NCBI RefSeq assembly: GCF_036053395.1
Contig: NZ_CP107942.1
Location: 7,644,501 to 7,708,500 of the forward strand
Length of the DNA: 64,000 bases
Direction of reading: 5' to 3'
Origin: Actinoplanes sp. NBC_00393
GTDB taxonomy: Bacteria > Actinomycetota > Actinomycetes > Mycobacteriales > Micromonosporaceae
Made by a program: the position numbers and the translations under genes. The notes under the pieces are model-generated. The model made no database searches. It was not told the origin of the DNA and was given only the letters and a program-made list of their open reading frames with translations. Shown here in pieces: positions 12,087-21,459 of the stretch; position 1 is the first letter of the stretch; every line of letters begins with the position of its first letter.

Positions 12087-12674
12087 TCAATTGCCGTGGT
12101 ATTTGTTCTGCGCCCACTCGACACCCTCGAGAACGATCGCCTCGACGACGTCGGCTGCCCGATCCACCAGGAAGTCCAGTTCCTTGCGCTCCACTGCGGA
12201 GAAGTCGGAGAGCACGTAGTCCGCCGGATCCTGCCGGCCCGGCGGGCGGGAGATCCCGAACCGCACCCGCGCATATTCCTTGCTGGCCAACGACTTCGAC
12301 ATCGAGCGCAGCCCGTTGTGCCCGCCCTCGCCACCGCCACGTTTCGCCCGAACCTGTCCGAACGGCACATCCAGCTCATCATGCACCGCGATCACATTCG
12401 ACACAGGCACTTTGAAGAACTGCGCCAGCGACACCACCGGGGCGCCGGACAGGTTCATGTAGGTCAGCGGCTTCACCAGAATCAGCCGCGGACCACCGAA
12501 GCCGAGCCTGCACTCCGCAGCCTCCGCCTGCGCGCGCTTCGCCCGGCCGAACTTGGCACCGGTACGGGAAGCCAGCAGATCAGCCACCATGAAGCCCACG
12601 TTGTGCCGGTTCCCGGCGTACTCCCGGCCCGGGTTGCCCAGGCCGACCACCAGCCACGGCGCCTCGTCGCTCAA
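12087..12674 (-). CDS. pth: Peptidyl-tRNA hydrolase
   Basis: Releases peptides from prematurely dissociated peptidyl-tRNA, recycling tRNA; 195 aa. The family N-terminus VVGLGNPGREYAGNRHNVGF carries the catalytic His (in NRHNVG), and KPLTYMNLSG and GGGEGGHNGL are further signatures. The start is set at a TTG (MSDEAPWL) because GGGAGG stands about 7 nt upstream. A GTG five codons earlier (12689) overlaps that ribosome binding site and is less likely. It follows rplY on the same strand across a strong hairpin. Confidence 0.93.
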   Translation of the reverse strand: MSDEAPWLVVGLGNPGREYAGNRHNVGFMVADLLASRTGAKFGRAKRAQAEAAECRLGFGGPRLILVKPLTYMNLSGAPVVSLAQFFKVPVSNVIAVHDELDVPFGQVRAKRGGGEGGHNGLRSMSKSLASKEYARVRFGISRPPGRQDPADYVLSDFSAVERKELDFLVDRAADVVEAIVLEGVEWAQNKYHGN

Positions 12675-12697
12675 AACTTCGCCTCCCACATACGCAT

Positions 12698-12729
12698 TCA
12701 GGGAAAGTGCCGTCCGGCACTTTCCCTGA
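12698..12729 (-). terminator. Perfect 14-bp hairpin between rplY and pth
   Basis: TCAGGGAAAGTGCC and its exact complement flank a GTCC tetraloop. No T-run follows on the minus strand and pth starts only about 25 bp downstream, so it may act as an attenuator or processing site between rplY and pth rather than as a simple terminator. Confidence 0.65.
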
Positions 12730-12759
12730 TAGCTGGCTTACCGCTGCTGCGCGACTGAT

Positions 12760-13374
12760 TTACTCCGCAGTCTCGCCCTCGGCGGCCTCGCCGCCCTCGC
12801 CCGCCTCGTCCTCGGCCGGCGCGACGGTCTGGGCCGCGCTGACGACCGCGAGAACGGTCTCCGGGTCCACCGCGAGCTCGGTGCCGCGGGGCAGCTTCAC
12901 GTCGCCGGCGGTGACGTGCGAGCCCGCCTCGAGGCCCTCGATCGACACCTCGAGCTCGGACGGCAGGTGCAGCGCGTCGGCGACGACAGCGACCGTGTTC
13001 GACTCGTGCACGACGAGCGTGTTCTTGGCGGCCTCACCGGTCAGCGTCACCGGGACGTCCACCTGGATCTTCTCGCCACGCTTCACGATCAGCAGGTCGA
13101 CGTGCTCGAAGGTGTCCTTGATCGGGTCACGCTGGATCGCCTTCGGCAGGGCGAACGTGGCGCCCGAGCCGCCGGCGATGTCGATCGTGAAAATCTGGTT
13201 GATGCCGCCATGACGAATGGCGGCCGCGAACTCACGGGCCGGCAGGGCGATGTGCTGCGGCTTCTCGCCGTGGCCGTACAGCACGGCTGGCACCAGACCC
13301 GCCCGGCGCGTGCGACGGGCACCACCCTTGCCGAACTCGGTACGGGGCTCGGCGCTGATCTTTACCTCGGACAC
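12760..13374 (-). CDS. rplY: 50S ribosomal protein L25 (general stress protein Ctc type)
   Basis: 5S-rRNA-binding protein of the long CTC/TL5 type, 204 aa: an L25 domain (residues 1-95, with RTEFGKGGARRTRRAGLVPA and LYGHGEKPQHIALPAREF), then the beta C-terminal domain, ending in an acidic Ala/Glu-rich tail (EDEAGEGGEAAEGETAE). Start GTG has AGGAG at 7 nt. The pairing rplY-pth is conserved in many bacteria, both working on translation. Confidence 0.95.
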   Translation of the reverse strand: MSEVKISAEPRTEFGKGGARRTRRAGLVPAVLYGHGEKPQHIALPAREFAAAIRHGGINQIFTIDIAGGSGATFALPKAIQRDPIKDTFEHVDLLIVKRGEKIQVDVPVTLTGEAAKNTLVVHESNTVAVVADALHLPSELEVSIEGLEAGSHVTAGDVKLPRGTELAVDPETVLAVVSAAQTVAPAEDEAGEGGEAAEGETAE

Positions 13375-13712
13375 GGGGAAACTCCTGAAACTCTTCGAAG
13401 CGGGCTGCGTCTAAGTCTGCGGCTGCGGTATCCGGCAGTGCTGCGGTGGTTTTTCGGCGCTGCCGGGCAAGAGGGCGCGCGGGCACAGGCCCGGAGCACC
13501 GCGTCGATGACGGCGCCTCGAGCGGACTGCGAACCTCAACAGCCCACGAGGCACCCTCGCCGTGGCAACCGCACTAGCTTACCTGCCACGATCGCGCATC
13601 ATTCAGCGGGTCCGGCCACCTGGCGGCGTCCGCGCAAAATGACTCCCCGGCTGCAACTTGCACCACATGGGAAACGCCCGTCGGAAGACGGGCGTTCCCA
13701 AAGCGGCGAAGA
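13375..13712. other. Intergenic region prs-rplY
   Basis: No gene is seen. The left part is the rplY leader. The right end holds the prs terminator hairpin at 13668-13700. The bases between do not show repeats or a conserved RNA that I can recognise. Confidence 0.5.
13668..13700 (-). terminator. Terminator hairpin downstream of prs
   Basis: TGGGAA(A)CGCCCGTC pairs with GACGGGCGTTCCCA around a GGAA loop, with one bulged A. It stands 12 bp after the prs stop and is GC-rich at its base, as expected for an intrinsic terminator, although no long T-run follows. Confidence 0.75.
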
Positions 13713-14693
13713 TCAGCTGAGGCCACCGAACAAAGTGGTCACCGAGCCGTCGTCGAACACCTCACGGATCGCCCGGGCCAGCAGCGGAGCGATCGACAAC
13801 ACAGTGATCTTGTCCAGCCGCTTCTCCGGCGAGAGCGGCAGAGTGTTCGTCACCACGAGCTCGCTGATCCGGCTGTTCTTCAACCGCTCGGTGGCCGGGT
13901 CGGAGAGCAGCGCGTGGGTCGAGGCCACGATCACGTCGGCCGCGCCCTCCTCGAAGAGGATGTCCGCCGCCTTGGTGATCGTGCCACCGGTGTCGATCAT
14001 GTCGTCGACGATCAGGCAGACCCGGCCCTCGACCTCACCGACCACCCGGTTCGCCACCACCTGGTTCGGCTTCAGCGGGTCACGGGTCTTGTGGATGAAG
14101 GCCAGCGGGCACCCGCCCAGCCGGTCGGTCCACCGCTCGGCGACCCGCACCCGGCCCGAGTCGGGCGCGACCACGGTCATCGGCCGTCCGGCGAACTTGC
14201 GCTGCACGTAGTCGGCGAGGATGTCCATCGCGAACAGGTGATCCACCGGGCCGTCGAAGAAGCCCTGGATCTGCGCGGTGTGCAGGTCGACCGTGAGAAT
14301 CCGGTTCGCCCCCGCGGTCTTCAGCAGGTCGGCCACCAGGCGGGCGGAGATCGGCTCCCGGCCGCGGTGCTTCTTGTCCTGCCGCGAGTACGGGTAGAAC
14401 GGCAGGACCACGGTGATCCGCTTCGCCGAACCACGCTTCAGCGCGTCGATCATGATGAGGGTCTCCATGACCCAGCGGTTCACCCCTTCGGTGACCGACT
14501 GGACCACGAAGGCGTCGGAGCCACGGACCGACTCCTTGAAACGGACGAAGATCTCACCGTTCGCAAACTCGTACGAATCCGACGGCGTCGGCGCGACGCC
14601 GAGCACCTGGCCGATCTCCTCTGCCAGCTCGGGGAAACCCCGGCCGGAAAAGAGCATCAGACTCTTACGGTTCTCGGCGACGATGCTGCCCAT
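13713..14693 (-). CDS. prs: Ribose-phosphate pyrophosphokinase
   Basis: Makes PRPP from ribose 5-phosphate and ATP, the precursor for nucleotides, His, Trp and decaprenyl-phosphoryl-arabinose-type sugars; 326 aa. Signatures: FSGRGFPELAEEI at the N-terminus, the PRPP-synthase motif DLHTAQIQGFFDGPVDHL (near 139-156), VVAPDSGRVRVAE, and the PRPP-binding loop LIVDDMIDTGGT (near 228-239). ATG start with GGGAGC upstream. It follows glmU by about 110 bp on the same strand, the order also known from mycobacteria. Confidence 0.96.
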   Translation of the reverse strand: MGSIVAENRKSLMLFSGRGFPELAEEIGQVLGVAPTPSDSYEFANGEIFVRFKESVRGSDAFVVQSVTEGVNRWVMETLIMIDALKRGSAKRITVVLPFYPYSRQDKKHRGREPISARLVADLLKTAGANRILTVDLHTAQIQGFFDGPVDHLFAMDILADYVQRKFAGRPMTVVAPDSGRVRVAERWTDRLGGCPLAFIHKTRDPLKPNQVVANRVVGEVEGRVCLIVDDMIDTGGTITKAADILFEEGAADVIVASTHALLSDPATERLKNSRISELVVTNTLPLSPEKRLDKITVLSIAPLLARAIREVFDDGSVTTLFGGLS

Positions 14694-14777
14694 CGGCTCG
14701 CTGCTCCCGTTGGTTGGGGGATCTGGGTTCGCAGTGAAGTATCCCTTGCGACAAGGTAACCGCCACGTTTCGAGCCC

Positions 14778-14803
14778 GCTGGGTGGGATGGCTCACCCCA
14801 GCT
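14778..14803 (-). terminator. Hairpin downstream of glmU
   Basis: GCTGGG-TG pairs with CACCCCAGC across a short loop, with a bulge, immediately 3' of the glmU stop on the minus strand. The stem is imperfect and there is no T-run, so it is a candidate only. Confidence 0.4.
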
Positions 14804-14806
14804 GGA

Positions 14807-16246
14807 TCACTCCTGCTCAGAGGTGGTATCCGCGGCCTCGGCGGCAGCGGCGGAAGCCGTCCCCGGACGCTTGCGCGCGGTCCAGCCCTCGACGTTGCGC
14901 TGTTGCGCCCGGGTCACCCCCAGGTTGCCGGCCGGAACATCCTTCGCTATGGCGCTGCCCGCGGCCACGTACGCCCCCGGACCGACCTCCACCGGCGCGA
15001 TCAGAACCGTGTCCGACCCGACGAACGCCGCCTCACCGACGACGGTCCGGCTCTTCCGCACGCCGTCGTAGTTGGCGAAGATCGTGCCCGCGCCGATGTT
15101 CGCCTTCGGCCCGATCGTCGCGTCACCCACATAGGTCAGGTGCGGCACCTTGGCGCCCTCGCCGAGCTCGGCGTTCTTCGCCTCGACGAAACCGCCGATC
15201 TTGGACTTGCGAGCCAGCGTGGTCCCCGGCCGCAGGAACGAGAACGGTCCGACTGTCGCCTCCGGACCGATCTGCGCCCCGATCGAGTGAGTACGCAGGA
15301 CGGTCGCGCCCTCGGCCACCGTCGTGTCGATCAGCGTGGTGTCCGGGCCGATCACCGCGTCCCGCGCCACCGTGGTGCTGCCGGACAGCTTGCAGTTCTG
15401 ATCCACCACGGCGTCCGGCTCCAGCGTCACCGTCACGTCGATCCAGGTGGTGGCCGGGTCGAGCAGCAGCACCCCGGAACGCATCCAGCCGTCGTTGACC
15501 CGGTCGCGCATCAGCACCCGCAGCCGGGACAGCTCCGCCCGGTCGTTGCAGCCGAGCGTCTCGTACGCGAACTCGGCGACCTCGATCGCCACCGGGTGCC
15601 CCTGCGAGGCGAGAATCCCGAAGACGTCGGTCAGATACTCCTCGCCCTGCGCGTTGTCGGTGGAGAGCTTGCCGAGCGCCTCCCGCAGCAGCGCCGCGTC
15701 GAAGGCGTAGATCCCGGAGTTGACCTCGCGGATCAGGCGCTCCTCGGCGGAGGCGTCCTTCTGCTCGACGATCCGCTCCAGGTTGCCGTCCTTATCCCGG
15801 ACGATCCGGCCCAGCCCGCCCGGCTCGGCCACCTCGGCGCTCAGCACGGTCGCCGCGGCGCCGGCCCGCTCGTGGGTGGACAGCAGCGCCTCGACCGTCT
15901 CCGGGCGCAGCAGCGGCACGTCGCCGCTGAGCACCACCACCGTGCCGGTCAGCTCCGGGGCGGCGTCGAGGGCGATCCGGACGGCGTGACCCGTACCGTT
16001 CTGCTCGGCCTGCAGCACCGGGGTGGCCTCCGGCGCGGCGTCGGCGAGGTACGCACCCACCTGGTCGGCCTTGTGCCCGACCACGACCAGGGTGCGGTCG
16101 GTGTGGATGGCCTGAGCGACGGCGAGCACGTGCCCGAGCAGCGTGCGGCCGAGGAGCGGCTGCAGAACCTTGGGGGTCGCGGACTTCATCCGTTTGCCCT
16201 CACCAGCGGCAAGGACGACAACGGTACGGCTGGGGGCCTGGCTCAC
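14807..16246 (-). CDS. glmU: Bifunctional GlcNAc-1-P uridyltransferase / GlcN-1-P acetyltransferase
   Basis: Makes UDP-GlcNAc, the entry sugar nucleotide of peptidoglycan, 479 aa. The N-terminal pyrophosphorylase domain begins VVVLAAGEGKRMKSATPKVL (residues 9-28) with GTGHAVRIAL and LSGDVPLL. From about residue 255 a left-handed beta-helix acetyltransferase domain follows, with GPFSFLRPG, GGFVEAKNA and YVGDATIG. A basic, Ala-rich disordered tail of 30 residues ends the protein. Start is GTG with GGAG upstream. It heads the glmU-prs run, downstream of tRNA-Gln on the same strand. Confidence 0.96.
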   Translation of the reverse strand: MSQAPSRTVVVLAAGEGKRMKSATPKVLQPLLGRTLLGHVLAVAQAIHTDRTLVVVGHKADQVGAYLADAAPEATPVLQAEQNGTGHAVRIALDAAPELTGTVVVLSGDVPLLRPETVEALLSTHERAGAAATVLSAEVAEPGGLGRIVRDKDGNLERIVEQKDASAEERLIREVNSGIYAFDAALLREALGKLSTDNAQGEEYLTDVFGILASQGHPVAIEVAEFAYETLGCNDRAELSRLRVLMRDRVNDGWMRSGVLLLDPATTWIDVTVTLEPDAVVDQNCKLSGSTTVARDAVIGPDTTLIDTTVAEGATVLRTHSIGAQIGPEATVGPFSFLRPGTTLARKSKIGGFVEAKNAELGEGAKVPHLTYVGDATIGPKANIGAGTIFANYDGVRKSRTVVGEAAFVGSDTVLIAPVEVGPGAYVAAGSAIAKDVPAGNLGVTRAQQRNVEGWTARKRPGTASAAAAEAADTTSEQE

Positions 16247-16357
16247 GCGGCAACTCCATCAATTCGCAGTGGCATGTTGCGGGGGCGGCGTCCGATGACG
16301 CCGCCCGCAGCCCAAACGGGCTTGTACCACCCACCAGGGCGATTACCACAGAAATTG

Positions 16358-16429
16358 CTCGGCCGCCAGGACTCGAACCCGGAAAGCTTGGACCAAAACC
16401 AAGAGTGTTGCCAATTACACCACGGCCGA
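16358..16429 (-). tRNA. tRNA-Gln (anticodon UUG)
   Basis: The minus strand folds into a complete cloverleaf of 72 nt. The acceptor stem is TCGGCCG/CGGCCGA with discriminator G. The anticodon stem is CTTGG/CCAAG with loop TTTTGGT (anticodon TTG), and the T arm is CCGGG-TTCGAGT-CCTGG. The 3' CCA is not encoded. It lies upstream of glmU on the same strand and opposite to the TetR gene. Confidence 0.95.
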
Positions 16430-16569
16430 ATGGTTCCGTGGCTAGCCTAGCGTCCCCCTCGACGATCGTGGCAAGCGGACGAAGTCTGTCGGGCGACAGC
16501 CGTTCGGCGCGACGACAAGAGACGTCAAGAGCCGCGAGCGGGCGAGAACGAGGCTGGCAGGATGGGGCG

Positions 16570-17214
16570 GTGAGCGATCAGGGGGACAGACGCACGCCGC
16601 GGGTACGGATGTCGGCAGCCCAGCGCCGTGAGCAGTTGATCGTGATCGGCCGGCAGCTCTTCGCCGAACGCGGTTACGACGGCACCAGCGTCGAGGAGGT
16701 CGCCGCCCGGGCCAAGGTGTCGAAACCGGTGGTCTACGAGCACTTCGGCGGCAAGGAAGGCTTGTACGCCGTGGTCGTCGACCGGGAGGTGCGGGCCCTG
16801 CTGGACCGGATCGCCACGGCCCTGACCGCCGGGCATCCGCGCGAGCTGCTGGAGCAGGCGGCGCTGGCGCTGCTGGACTACATCGAGGAGGAACCGCACG
16901 GTTTCCGCGTACTGGTCCGGGAGTCGCCGGTGCTCTCCGCCGGAGGCGGCAATTTCTCCAGCGTGATGAGCGATGTGGCGCATCAGGTCGAGCACATCCT
17001 GGGCGCCGAGTTCAAGAGCCGGGGCCTGGACCCGAAGGTCGCCGAGCTCTACTCGCAGGCGCTGGTCGGGATGGTCGCCCTGGTCGGGCAGTGGTGGCGG
17101 GAGGCGCGCAAGCCGAAGAAGGAGATGGTCGCCGCGCACCTGGTGAACCTGGCCTGGAACGGTCTGTCCCACCTCGAGACGAAACCGGGCCTGCTGACCC
17201 GCCGGGTCCGCTGA
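16570..17214 (+). CDS. TetR/AcrR-family transcriptional regulator
   Basis: A 214-aa one-component repressor. The N-terminal helix-turn-helix is typical: AQRREQLIVIGRQLFAERGY, then GTSVEEVAARAKVSKPVVY and EHFGGKEGLY (residues 15-65). The ligand-binding domain has no recognised specificity. The frame is open further upstream, but the GTG giving MSDQGDRRTPRV is the best start; an ATG at 16609 (MSAAQRRE) is possible. The equivalent position next to glmU is also held by a TetR gene in mycobacteria (Rv1019), from memory. Confidence 0.88.
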   Translation: MSDQGDRRTPRVRMSAAQRREQLIVIGRQLFAERGYDGTSVEEVAARAKVSKPVVYEHFGGKEGLYAVVVDREVRALLDRIATALTAGHPRELLEQAALALLDYIEEEPHGFRVLVRESPVLSAGGGNFSSVMSDVAHQVEHILGAEFKSRGLDPKVAELYSQALVGMVALVGQWWREARKPKKEMVAAHLVNLAWNGLSHLETKPGLLTRRVR

Positions 17215-17222
17215 GCGGACCC
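17204..17222 (+). terminator. Hairpin with the TetR stop codon in its loop
   Basis: GGGTCCGC and GCGGACCC form a perfect 8-bp stem, and the 3-nt loop is exactly the TGA stop codon of the TetR gene. No T-run follows. It may end transcription or protect the 3' end. Confidence 0.5.
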
Positions 17223-17255
17223 CGACGGGTCAGGTGAATCAGGCGATCAGAGAGA

Positions 17256-17717
17256 TCAGGCGGTGCGACCCTCGCGCACCTGGCGGGGCGCGCCGGCCTC
17301 GGACCGCGGGGCGACCTTGCTGTACAGGCTCACCGTGATCAGCAGCAGGCCGGCCAGGTAGGTGACGACCACCGTCGACATGGTGAAGCCGAAGATGTTG
17401 ACGTCGTCGGTGCGCAGCACGGCCAGCTCGTAGCTGCCCAGCACCAGCAGGCCCCAGCCCAGGTACTTGTCGGCGGCGACGTCGAGGTTGCGCCCGACCG
17501 CGGTGGTCAGCAGCACGATCGCGCCGACCGCCAGGGACACGATCGACCAGAGCATGTTGGTGCCCTGGCCGAGGACCCGGATGCCGGGTCCGGTGAAGCT
17601 CTCACCCGAGGTCTGGATGAACCCGAGGATGCCGAAGGCCACCAGGTATGCCCCGACGATGAAACCGACTATCCGGTAGATCGGCCGAAGCGGGTGGTTG
17701 ACCGGGGTGTGCGCCAT
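17256..17717 (-). CDS. DUF4383 membrane protein
   Basis: A 153-aa protein with four TM segments (near 12-34, 52-75, 83-102 and 108-130), matching the DUF4383 family, which is common in actinobacteria and of unknown function. The N-terminus HTPVNHPLRPIYRIVGFIVG is a family hallmark. It is followed 3' by the TetR gene in convergent orientation. Confidence 0.85.
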   Translation of the reverse strand: MAHTPVNHPLRPIYRIVGFIVGAYLVAFGILGFIQTSGESFTGPGIRVLGQGTNMLWSIVSLAVGAIVLLTTAVGRNLDVAADKYLGWGLLVLGSYELAVLRTDDVNIFGFTMSTVVVTYLAGLLLITVSLYSKVAPRSEAGAPRQVREGRTA

Positions 17718-17799
17718 GGTTCCGTCTCCAAGGTCGGGTGCCTACGTGCCGATTCTCGCGTATCCCCCACAAGCGGCGCAGGCACACCCCCCGGATCCC

Positions 17800-19593
17800 T
17801 TAATGGGGCACTTGCTCCGCCAGCTCGAGCCAGCTCTCCTCAACCTGTGCGCGTTCCTCGCGCACGGCCTTGAGCTGCGCTTCCAGCTCGATCAGTTTGT
17901 CGTAGTCGCTGCCGTGCTCGGCCAGGCTCTCGTTGATTTTCGCTTCCTTCTCGGAAAGCTTGTCCATCTGGCGTTCCAGCCGGGCCAGATCCTTGCGAGC
18001 CTGGCGCAACTCACCCTGGGAGAGGCCCGGCGCGCTCGGCGCCGCTTGCGCATCCTTTGCCGGTACGCCCGGAGCACTCGGATCGCCGACACGGGACAGA
18101 TATTCGTCGACTCCGCCGGGCAGGTGCACCAGCCGGCCGTCGCCGAACATCCCGAACGCCGTGTCGGTGACGCGCTCGACCAGGTAGCGGTCGTGGCTGG
18201 CCACCACCATCGTGCCCGGCCACGAGTCGAGCAGGTCCTCCAGCGCGGCCAGGGTGTCGGTGTCCAGGTCGTTCGTCGGCTCGTCGAGAAGCAGCACGTT
18301 CGGCTCGGTGGCGAGCAGCCGGAGCAGCTGGAGCCGGCGCCGCTCGCCGCCGGAGAGGTCGCTGACCGGGGTCCAGATCCGCTTGTCGGTGAAGCCGAAC
18401 ACCTCGGCGAGCTGGCCGGCCGACAGCTCGCGGTCGCCGAGCTTGACCCGCTTGGCGACCTCCTCCACCGCTTCCAGCAGGCGCAGGTGCCCGGGCAGCT
18501 CCTTGAGCTCCTGGGAGAGGAACGCCGGGCGCACGGTCGAGCCGGTGACCAGACGGCCGCCATCCGGCTTGGTGATGCCGGCGAGCAGACGCAGCAGGGT
18601 GGTCTTGCCGGCGCCGTTGGCACCCAGGATGGCGATCCGGTCGCCGGGGCCGACCTGCCAGGTCAGCTCACCGAAGATCGGTTTGGGCCCGGCGTTCAGC
18701 GTGACCTGCTCCAGGTCGTAGACCTGCTTGCCGAGCCGGGTGGTGGCCAGTTTCTGCAGGCTGACTGTGTCGCGGACAGGCGGCACGTCGGCGATCAACT
18801 CGTTCGCCGCGTCGATCCGGAATTTCGGCTTCGACGTGCGCGCCGGTGGGCCGCGGCGCAGCCAGGCGATCTCCTTGCGCAACAGGTTCTGCCGGCGGGC
18901 CTCGACGGCTGCGGCGACCCGCTGCCGCTCGGCCCGGGCGAGGGTCCAGGCCGCGTAACCGCCCTCGTAGGTGTGCACCTGCTCGTCCACGACCTCCCAG
19001 GTCGCGGTGCAGACCTCGTCGAGGAACCAGCGGTCGTGGGTGACCACGACCAGCGAGCCCTTCCGGGTCAGCAGGTGCTTGGCGAGCCAGTCGACACCCG
19101 CCACGTCCAGGTGGTTGGTGGGCTCGTCGAGGATGAGCAGGTCGCTCTCCCGGACCAGCAGCGCGGCGAGCGCCACCCGGCGGCGCTCGCCACCGGACAT
19201 CGGCCCGACCGGGGTGTCCAGGCCGAGGTAGCCCATGCCGAGGCCGTCGAGGATCAGGCGGACTCCGGCGTCGCCGGCCCACTCGTGCTCGGCGCCCATG
19301 CCCTCGGCGAGCCAGGCGGTGCCGAGGACGACGTCCCGCACGGTCAGGTCGCCGGCCAGGTTCAGGCTCTGGGGCAGGGTGGCGACCCGCAGGTCGCGCC
19401 GGTGGGTGACCCGGCCGGAGTCGGGCTCCTCGATCTTGGCGAGGAGGCGGAGGAGGGTGGACTTGCCGGCGCCGTTGAGACCGACGATGCCGATGCGGGC
19501 GTCGTCGTCCAAGCCGAGCGAGACGTCGGTGAGCAGCTGACCGGCGGCGCCGTAACCCTTGTTGACCCGGTCCAGGTTGATGATGTTGGCCAC
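17800..19593 (-). CDS. ABC-F family ATPase (translation/ribosome-associated type)
   Basis: A soluble protein with two fused ABC cassettes and no TM segments, 597 aa. Cassette 1 has Walker A GLNGAGKST and signature MSGGERRR; cassette 2 has GANGAGKTT and LSGGERRR. The linker between them and the C-terminal coiled coil (about 530-597, rich in Lys/Glu) are as in Uup/TaeA-type ABC-F proteins. Members act on the ribosome or give antibiotic resistance; this one sits beside housekeeping ispE and rsmA, which argues for a housekeeping Uup-like role. Start is GTG. The 7-bp gap to ispE shows an operon. Confidence 0.92.
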   Translation of the reverse strand: MANIINLDRVNKGYGAAGQLLTDVSLGLDDDARIGIVGLNGAGKSTLLRLLAKIEEPDSGRVTHRRDLRVATLPQSLNLAGDLTVRDVVLGTAWLAEGMGAEHEWAGDAGVRLILDGLGMGYLGLDTPVGPMSGGERRRVALAALLVRESDLLILDEPTNHLDVAGVDWLAKHLLTRKGSLVVVTHDRWFLDEVCTATWEVVDEQVHTYEGGYAAWTLARAERQRVAAAVEARRQNLLRKEIAWLRRGPPARTSKPKFRIDAANELIADVPPVRDTVSLQKLATTRLGKQVYDLEQVTLNAGPKPIFGELTWQVGPGDRIAILGANGAGKTTLLRLLAGITKPDGGRLVTGSTVRPAFLSQELKELPGHLRLLEAVEEVAKRVKLGDRELSAGQLAEVFGFTDKRIWTPVSDLSGGERRRLQLLRLLATEPNVLLLDEPTNDLDTDTLAALEDLLDSWPGTMVVASHDRYLVERVTDTAFGMFGDGRLVHLPGGVDEYLSRVGDPSAPGVPAKDAQAAPSAPGLSQGELRQARKDLARLERQMDKLSEKEAKINESLAEHGSDYDKLIELEAQLKAVREERAQVEESWLELAEQVPH

Positions 19594-19600
19594 GATGCGT

Positions 19601-20548
19601 CTAGATTACCCGCGCGCCCGGCTGCGGCCCTCGCGCGGTGACCGCGGCCCGGCACACCCCCGCCGCGTTCAGCCCGGCGGCGACCCGCTGCGCGTGCCCG
19701 GCATCGGTGGTCAGGAAGACGCAGGTCGGCCCGGAACCGGAGACGATGCCGGTGACCGCGCCCGCCTCGTGACCGGCTTTCAGCACGTCGGCCAGCTGCG
19801 GGCGGAGCGAGAGCGCGGCGGGCTGCAGGTCGTTGCCGAGGGCGGCGCCGAGCACCTCGGGGTCACGCTGGCGCAGCGCGGCCATCAGCTGATCCGGCCC
19901 GCCGAGCGGGGGTGGTGGCCACGAGCTGTCACGCAACACATCCAGCTCGCGGTAGACGGACGGGGTGGAAAGGCCGCCGTCGGCGACCGCGACCACCCAG
20001 TGCCACGTGGTCGGGCGGGCCAGGATCGGGCTGACCGTCTCACCGTGACCGGTGCCCAGCGCAGTGCCACCGTGCAGCAGGAACGGCACGTCGGAGCCGA
20101 GCTCGGCGCCCACCTCGGCCAGCTCCTCACGGGACATGCCGAGACCCCAGAGCATGTCGCAGGCGATCAGCGTGGCGGCCGCGTCGGCACTGCCACCGGC
20201 CAGCCCGCCGGCCAGCGGGATCGACTTGCGCAGGTGCAGCCGGGCGAACGCCGGAACCCGCCCCCGGGTGGCCAGCGCCCGGGCGGCCCGGATGATCAGA
20301 TTGCTCTCGTCGAGCGCGAGCTCGCCGGTGCCCTCGCCCTCCATGGTCAGCGTGAGCGTGTCACCGCGGCGGGCGGTGAGCTCGTCGAAGAGGCTGATCG
20401 CGTGATAGACGGTGTTCAGCTCGTGATAGCCGTCGGGACGCAGCGGACCGACGCCGAGGTGCAGGTTGATTTTCGCCGGCACACGCACCTTGACCGGGCC
20501 GTGGTGCGGGCGCGGCTCGTCGTCGTCCGGTCCCCAGGCCTCAGTCAC
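19601..20548 (-). CDS. ispE: 4-diphosphocytidyl-2-C-methyl-D-erythritol kinase
   Basis: GHMP kinase of the MEP isoprenoid pathway, 315 aa. N-terminal [23 protein letters not shown] (residues 21-43 region) is the IspE signature, and the ATP-binding loop [17 protein letters not shown] and C-terminal [11 protein letters not shown] follow. GTG start overlaps the rsmA stop by 4 bp, so the two are coupled. The first 15 residues are an acidic extension. Confidence 0.95.
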   Translation of the reverse strand: MTEAWGPDDDEPRPHHGPVKVRVPAKINLHLGVGPLRPDGYHELNTVYHAISLFDELTARRGDTLTLTMEGEGTGELALDESNLIIRAARALATRGRVPAFARLHLRKSIPLAGGLAGGSADAAATLIACDMLWGLGMSREELAEVGAELGSDVPFLLHGGTALGTGHGETVSPILARPTTWHWVVAVADGGLSTPSVYRELDVLRDSSWPPPPLGGPDQLMAALRQRDPEVLGAALGNDLQPAALSLRPQLADVLKAGHEAGAVTGIVSGSGPTCVFLTTDAGHAQRVAAGLNAAGVCRAAVTARGPQPGARVI

Positions 20549-21402
20549 GGGCTGAGCTTACCGCCGTGCTCCGACACTTTCGCCGCCGCCGCGATCGCGG
20601 CGAACTCGCTCACCGTGAGCGACTCGCCACGCGCCTGCGGGCTGATGCCGGCCGCACGCAACACCTGCTCGGCGCGGTCCGGGCCGCCGGCCCAGCCGGC
20701 CAGCGCGGCCCGCAAGGTCTTGCGGCGCTGGGCGAACGCCGCGTCGACCACCGCGAAGACGGCCGCGCGGTCGGCGCCCTCCGGCGGCGTGTGCCGGGTG
20801 AAGGCGACCAGGCCGGAATCCACGTTGGGCACCGGCCAGAACACCGCCGGTGGCACCTTGCCGGCCGGTCTGGCCTCGGCGTACCAGGCCAGCTTGACCG
20901 ACGGCACGCCGTACACCTTCGAGCCGGGGCCGGCGGTGAGCCGGTCGGCGACCTCCTTCTGCACCATGACCAGCCCGCCGCGCAGCGTGGGCAGTTCGGC
21001 CAGCAGGTGCAGCACCACCGGCACCGCGACGTTGTACGGCAGGTTCGCCACCAGCATGGTCGGCGCCGGGTCGAAGCGGTCGCCGCTCACCCGGAGCGCG
21101 TCGGCGGGGTGCACGGTCAGGTGCTCGGCCCGGACCGTGTCCGGCAGCGCGGCGGCCAGGGCCGGATCGATCTCCACCGCGTGCACGTGCCGCGCCGCGC
21201 CGACCAGGCCGAGGGTGAGCGAGCCCAGGCCGGGCCCGACCTCCAGGGCGACGTCGTCCGGGCGCAGGCCGGCCGCGGCCACGATGCGCCGGATGGTGTT
21301 CGGGTCGTGCAGGAAGTTCTGGCCGAGCTTCTTGGTCGGCGCCACGCCCAGCCGGGCGGCGATTTCCCGGATCTCCGCCGGGCCGAGCAGCGATTCAGCC
21401 AT
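20545..21402 (-). CDS. rsmA: 16S rRNA (adenine1518/1519-N6)-dimethyltransferase
   Basis: KsgA-type enzyme that dimethylates two adenines in the 3' hairpin of 16S rRNA, a late 30S assembly step, 285 aa. Features: [14 protein letters not shown] at 23-36, the SAM motif [11 protein letters not shown] near 56-66, and the catalytic VANLPYN near 119-125. It heads the rsmA-ispE-ABC-F operon on the minus strand. Confidence 0.96.
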   Translation of the reverse strand: MAESLLGPAEIREIAARLGVAPTKKLGQNFLHDPNTIRRIVAAAGLRPDDVALEVGPGLGSLTLGLVGAARHVHAVEIDPALAAALPDTVRAEHLTVHPADALRVSGDRFDPAPTMLVANLPYNVAVPVVLHLLAELPTLRGGLVMVQKEVADRLTAGPGSKVYGVPSVKLAWYAEARPAGKVPPAVFWPVPNVDSGLVAFTRHTPPEGADRAAVFAVVDAAFAQRRKTLRAALAGWAGGPDRAEQVLRAAGISPQARGESLTVSEFAAIAAAAKVSEHGGKLSP

Positions 21403-21459
21403 GCCCAGAGCCTAGGTGGGCGACCCGGCGGACTGGACACCGCCGGGTAGTAATGATTC

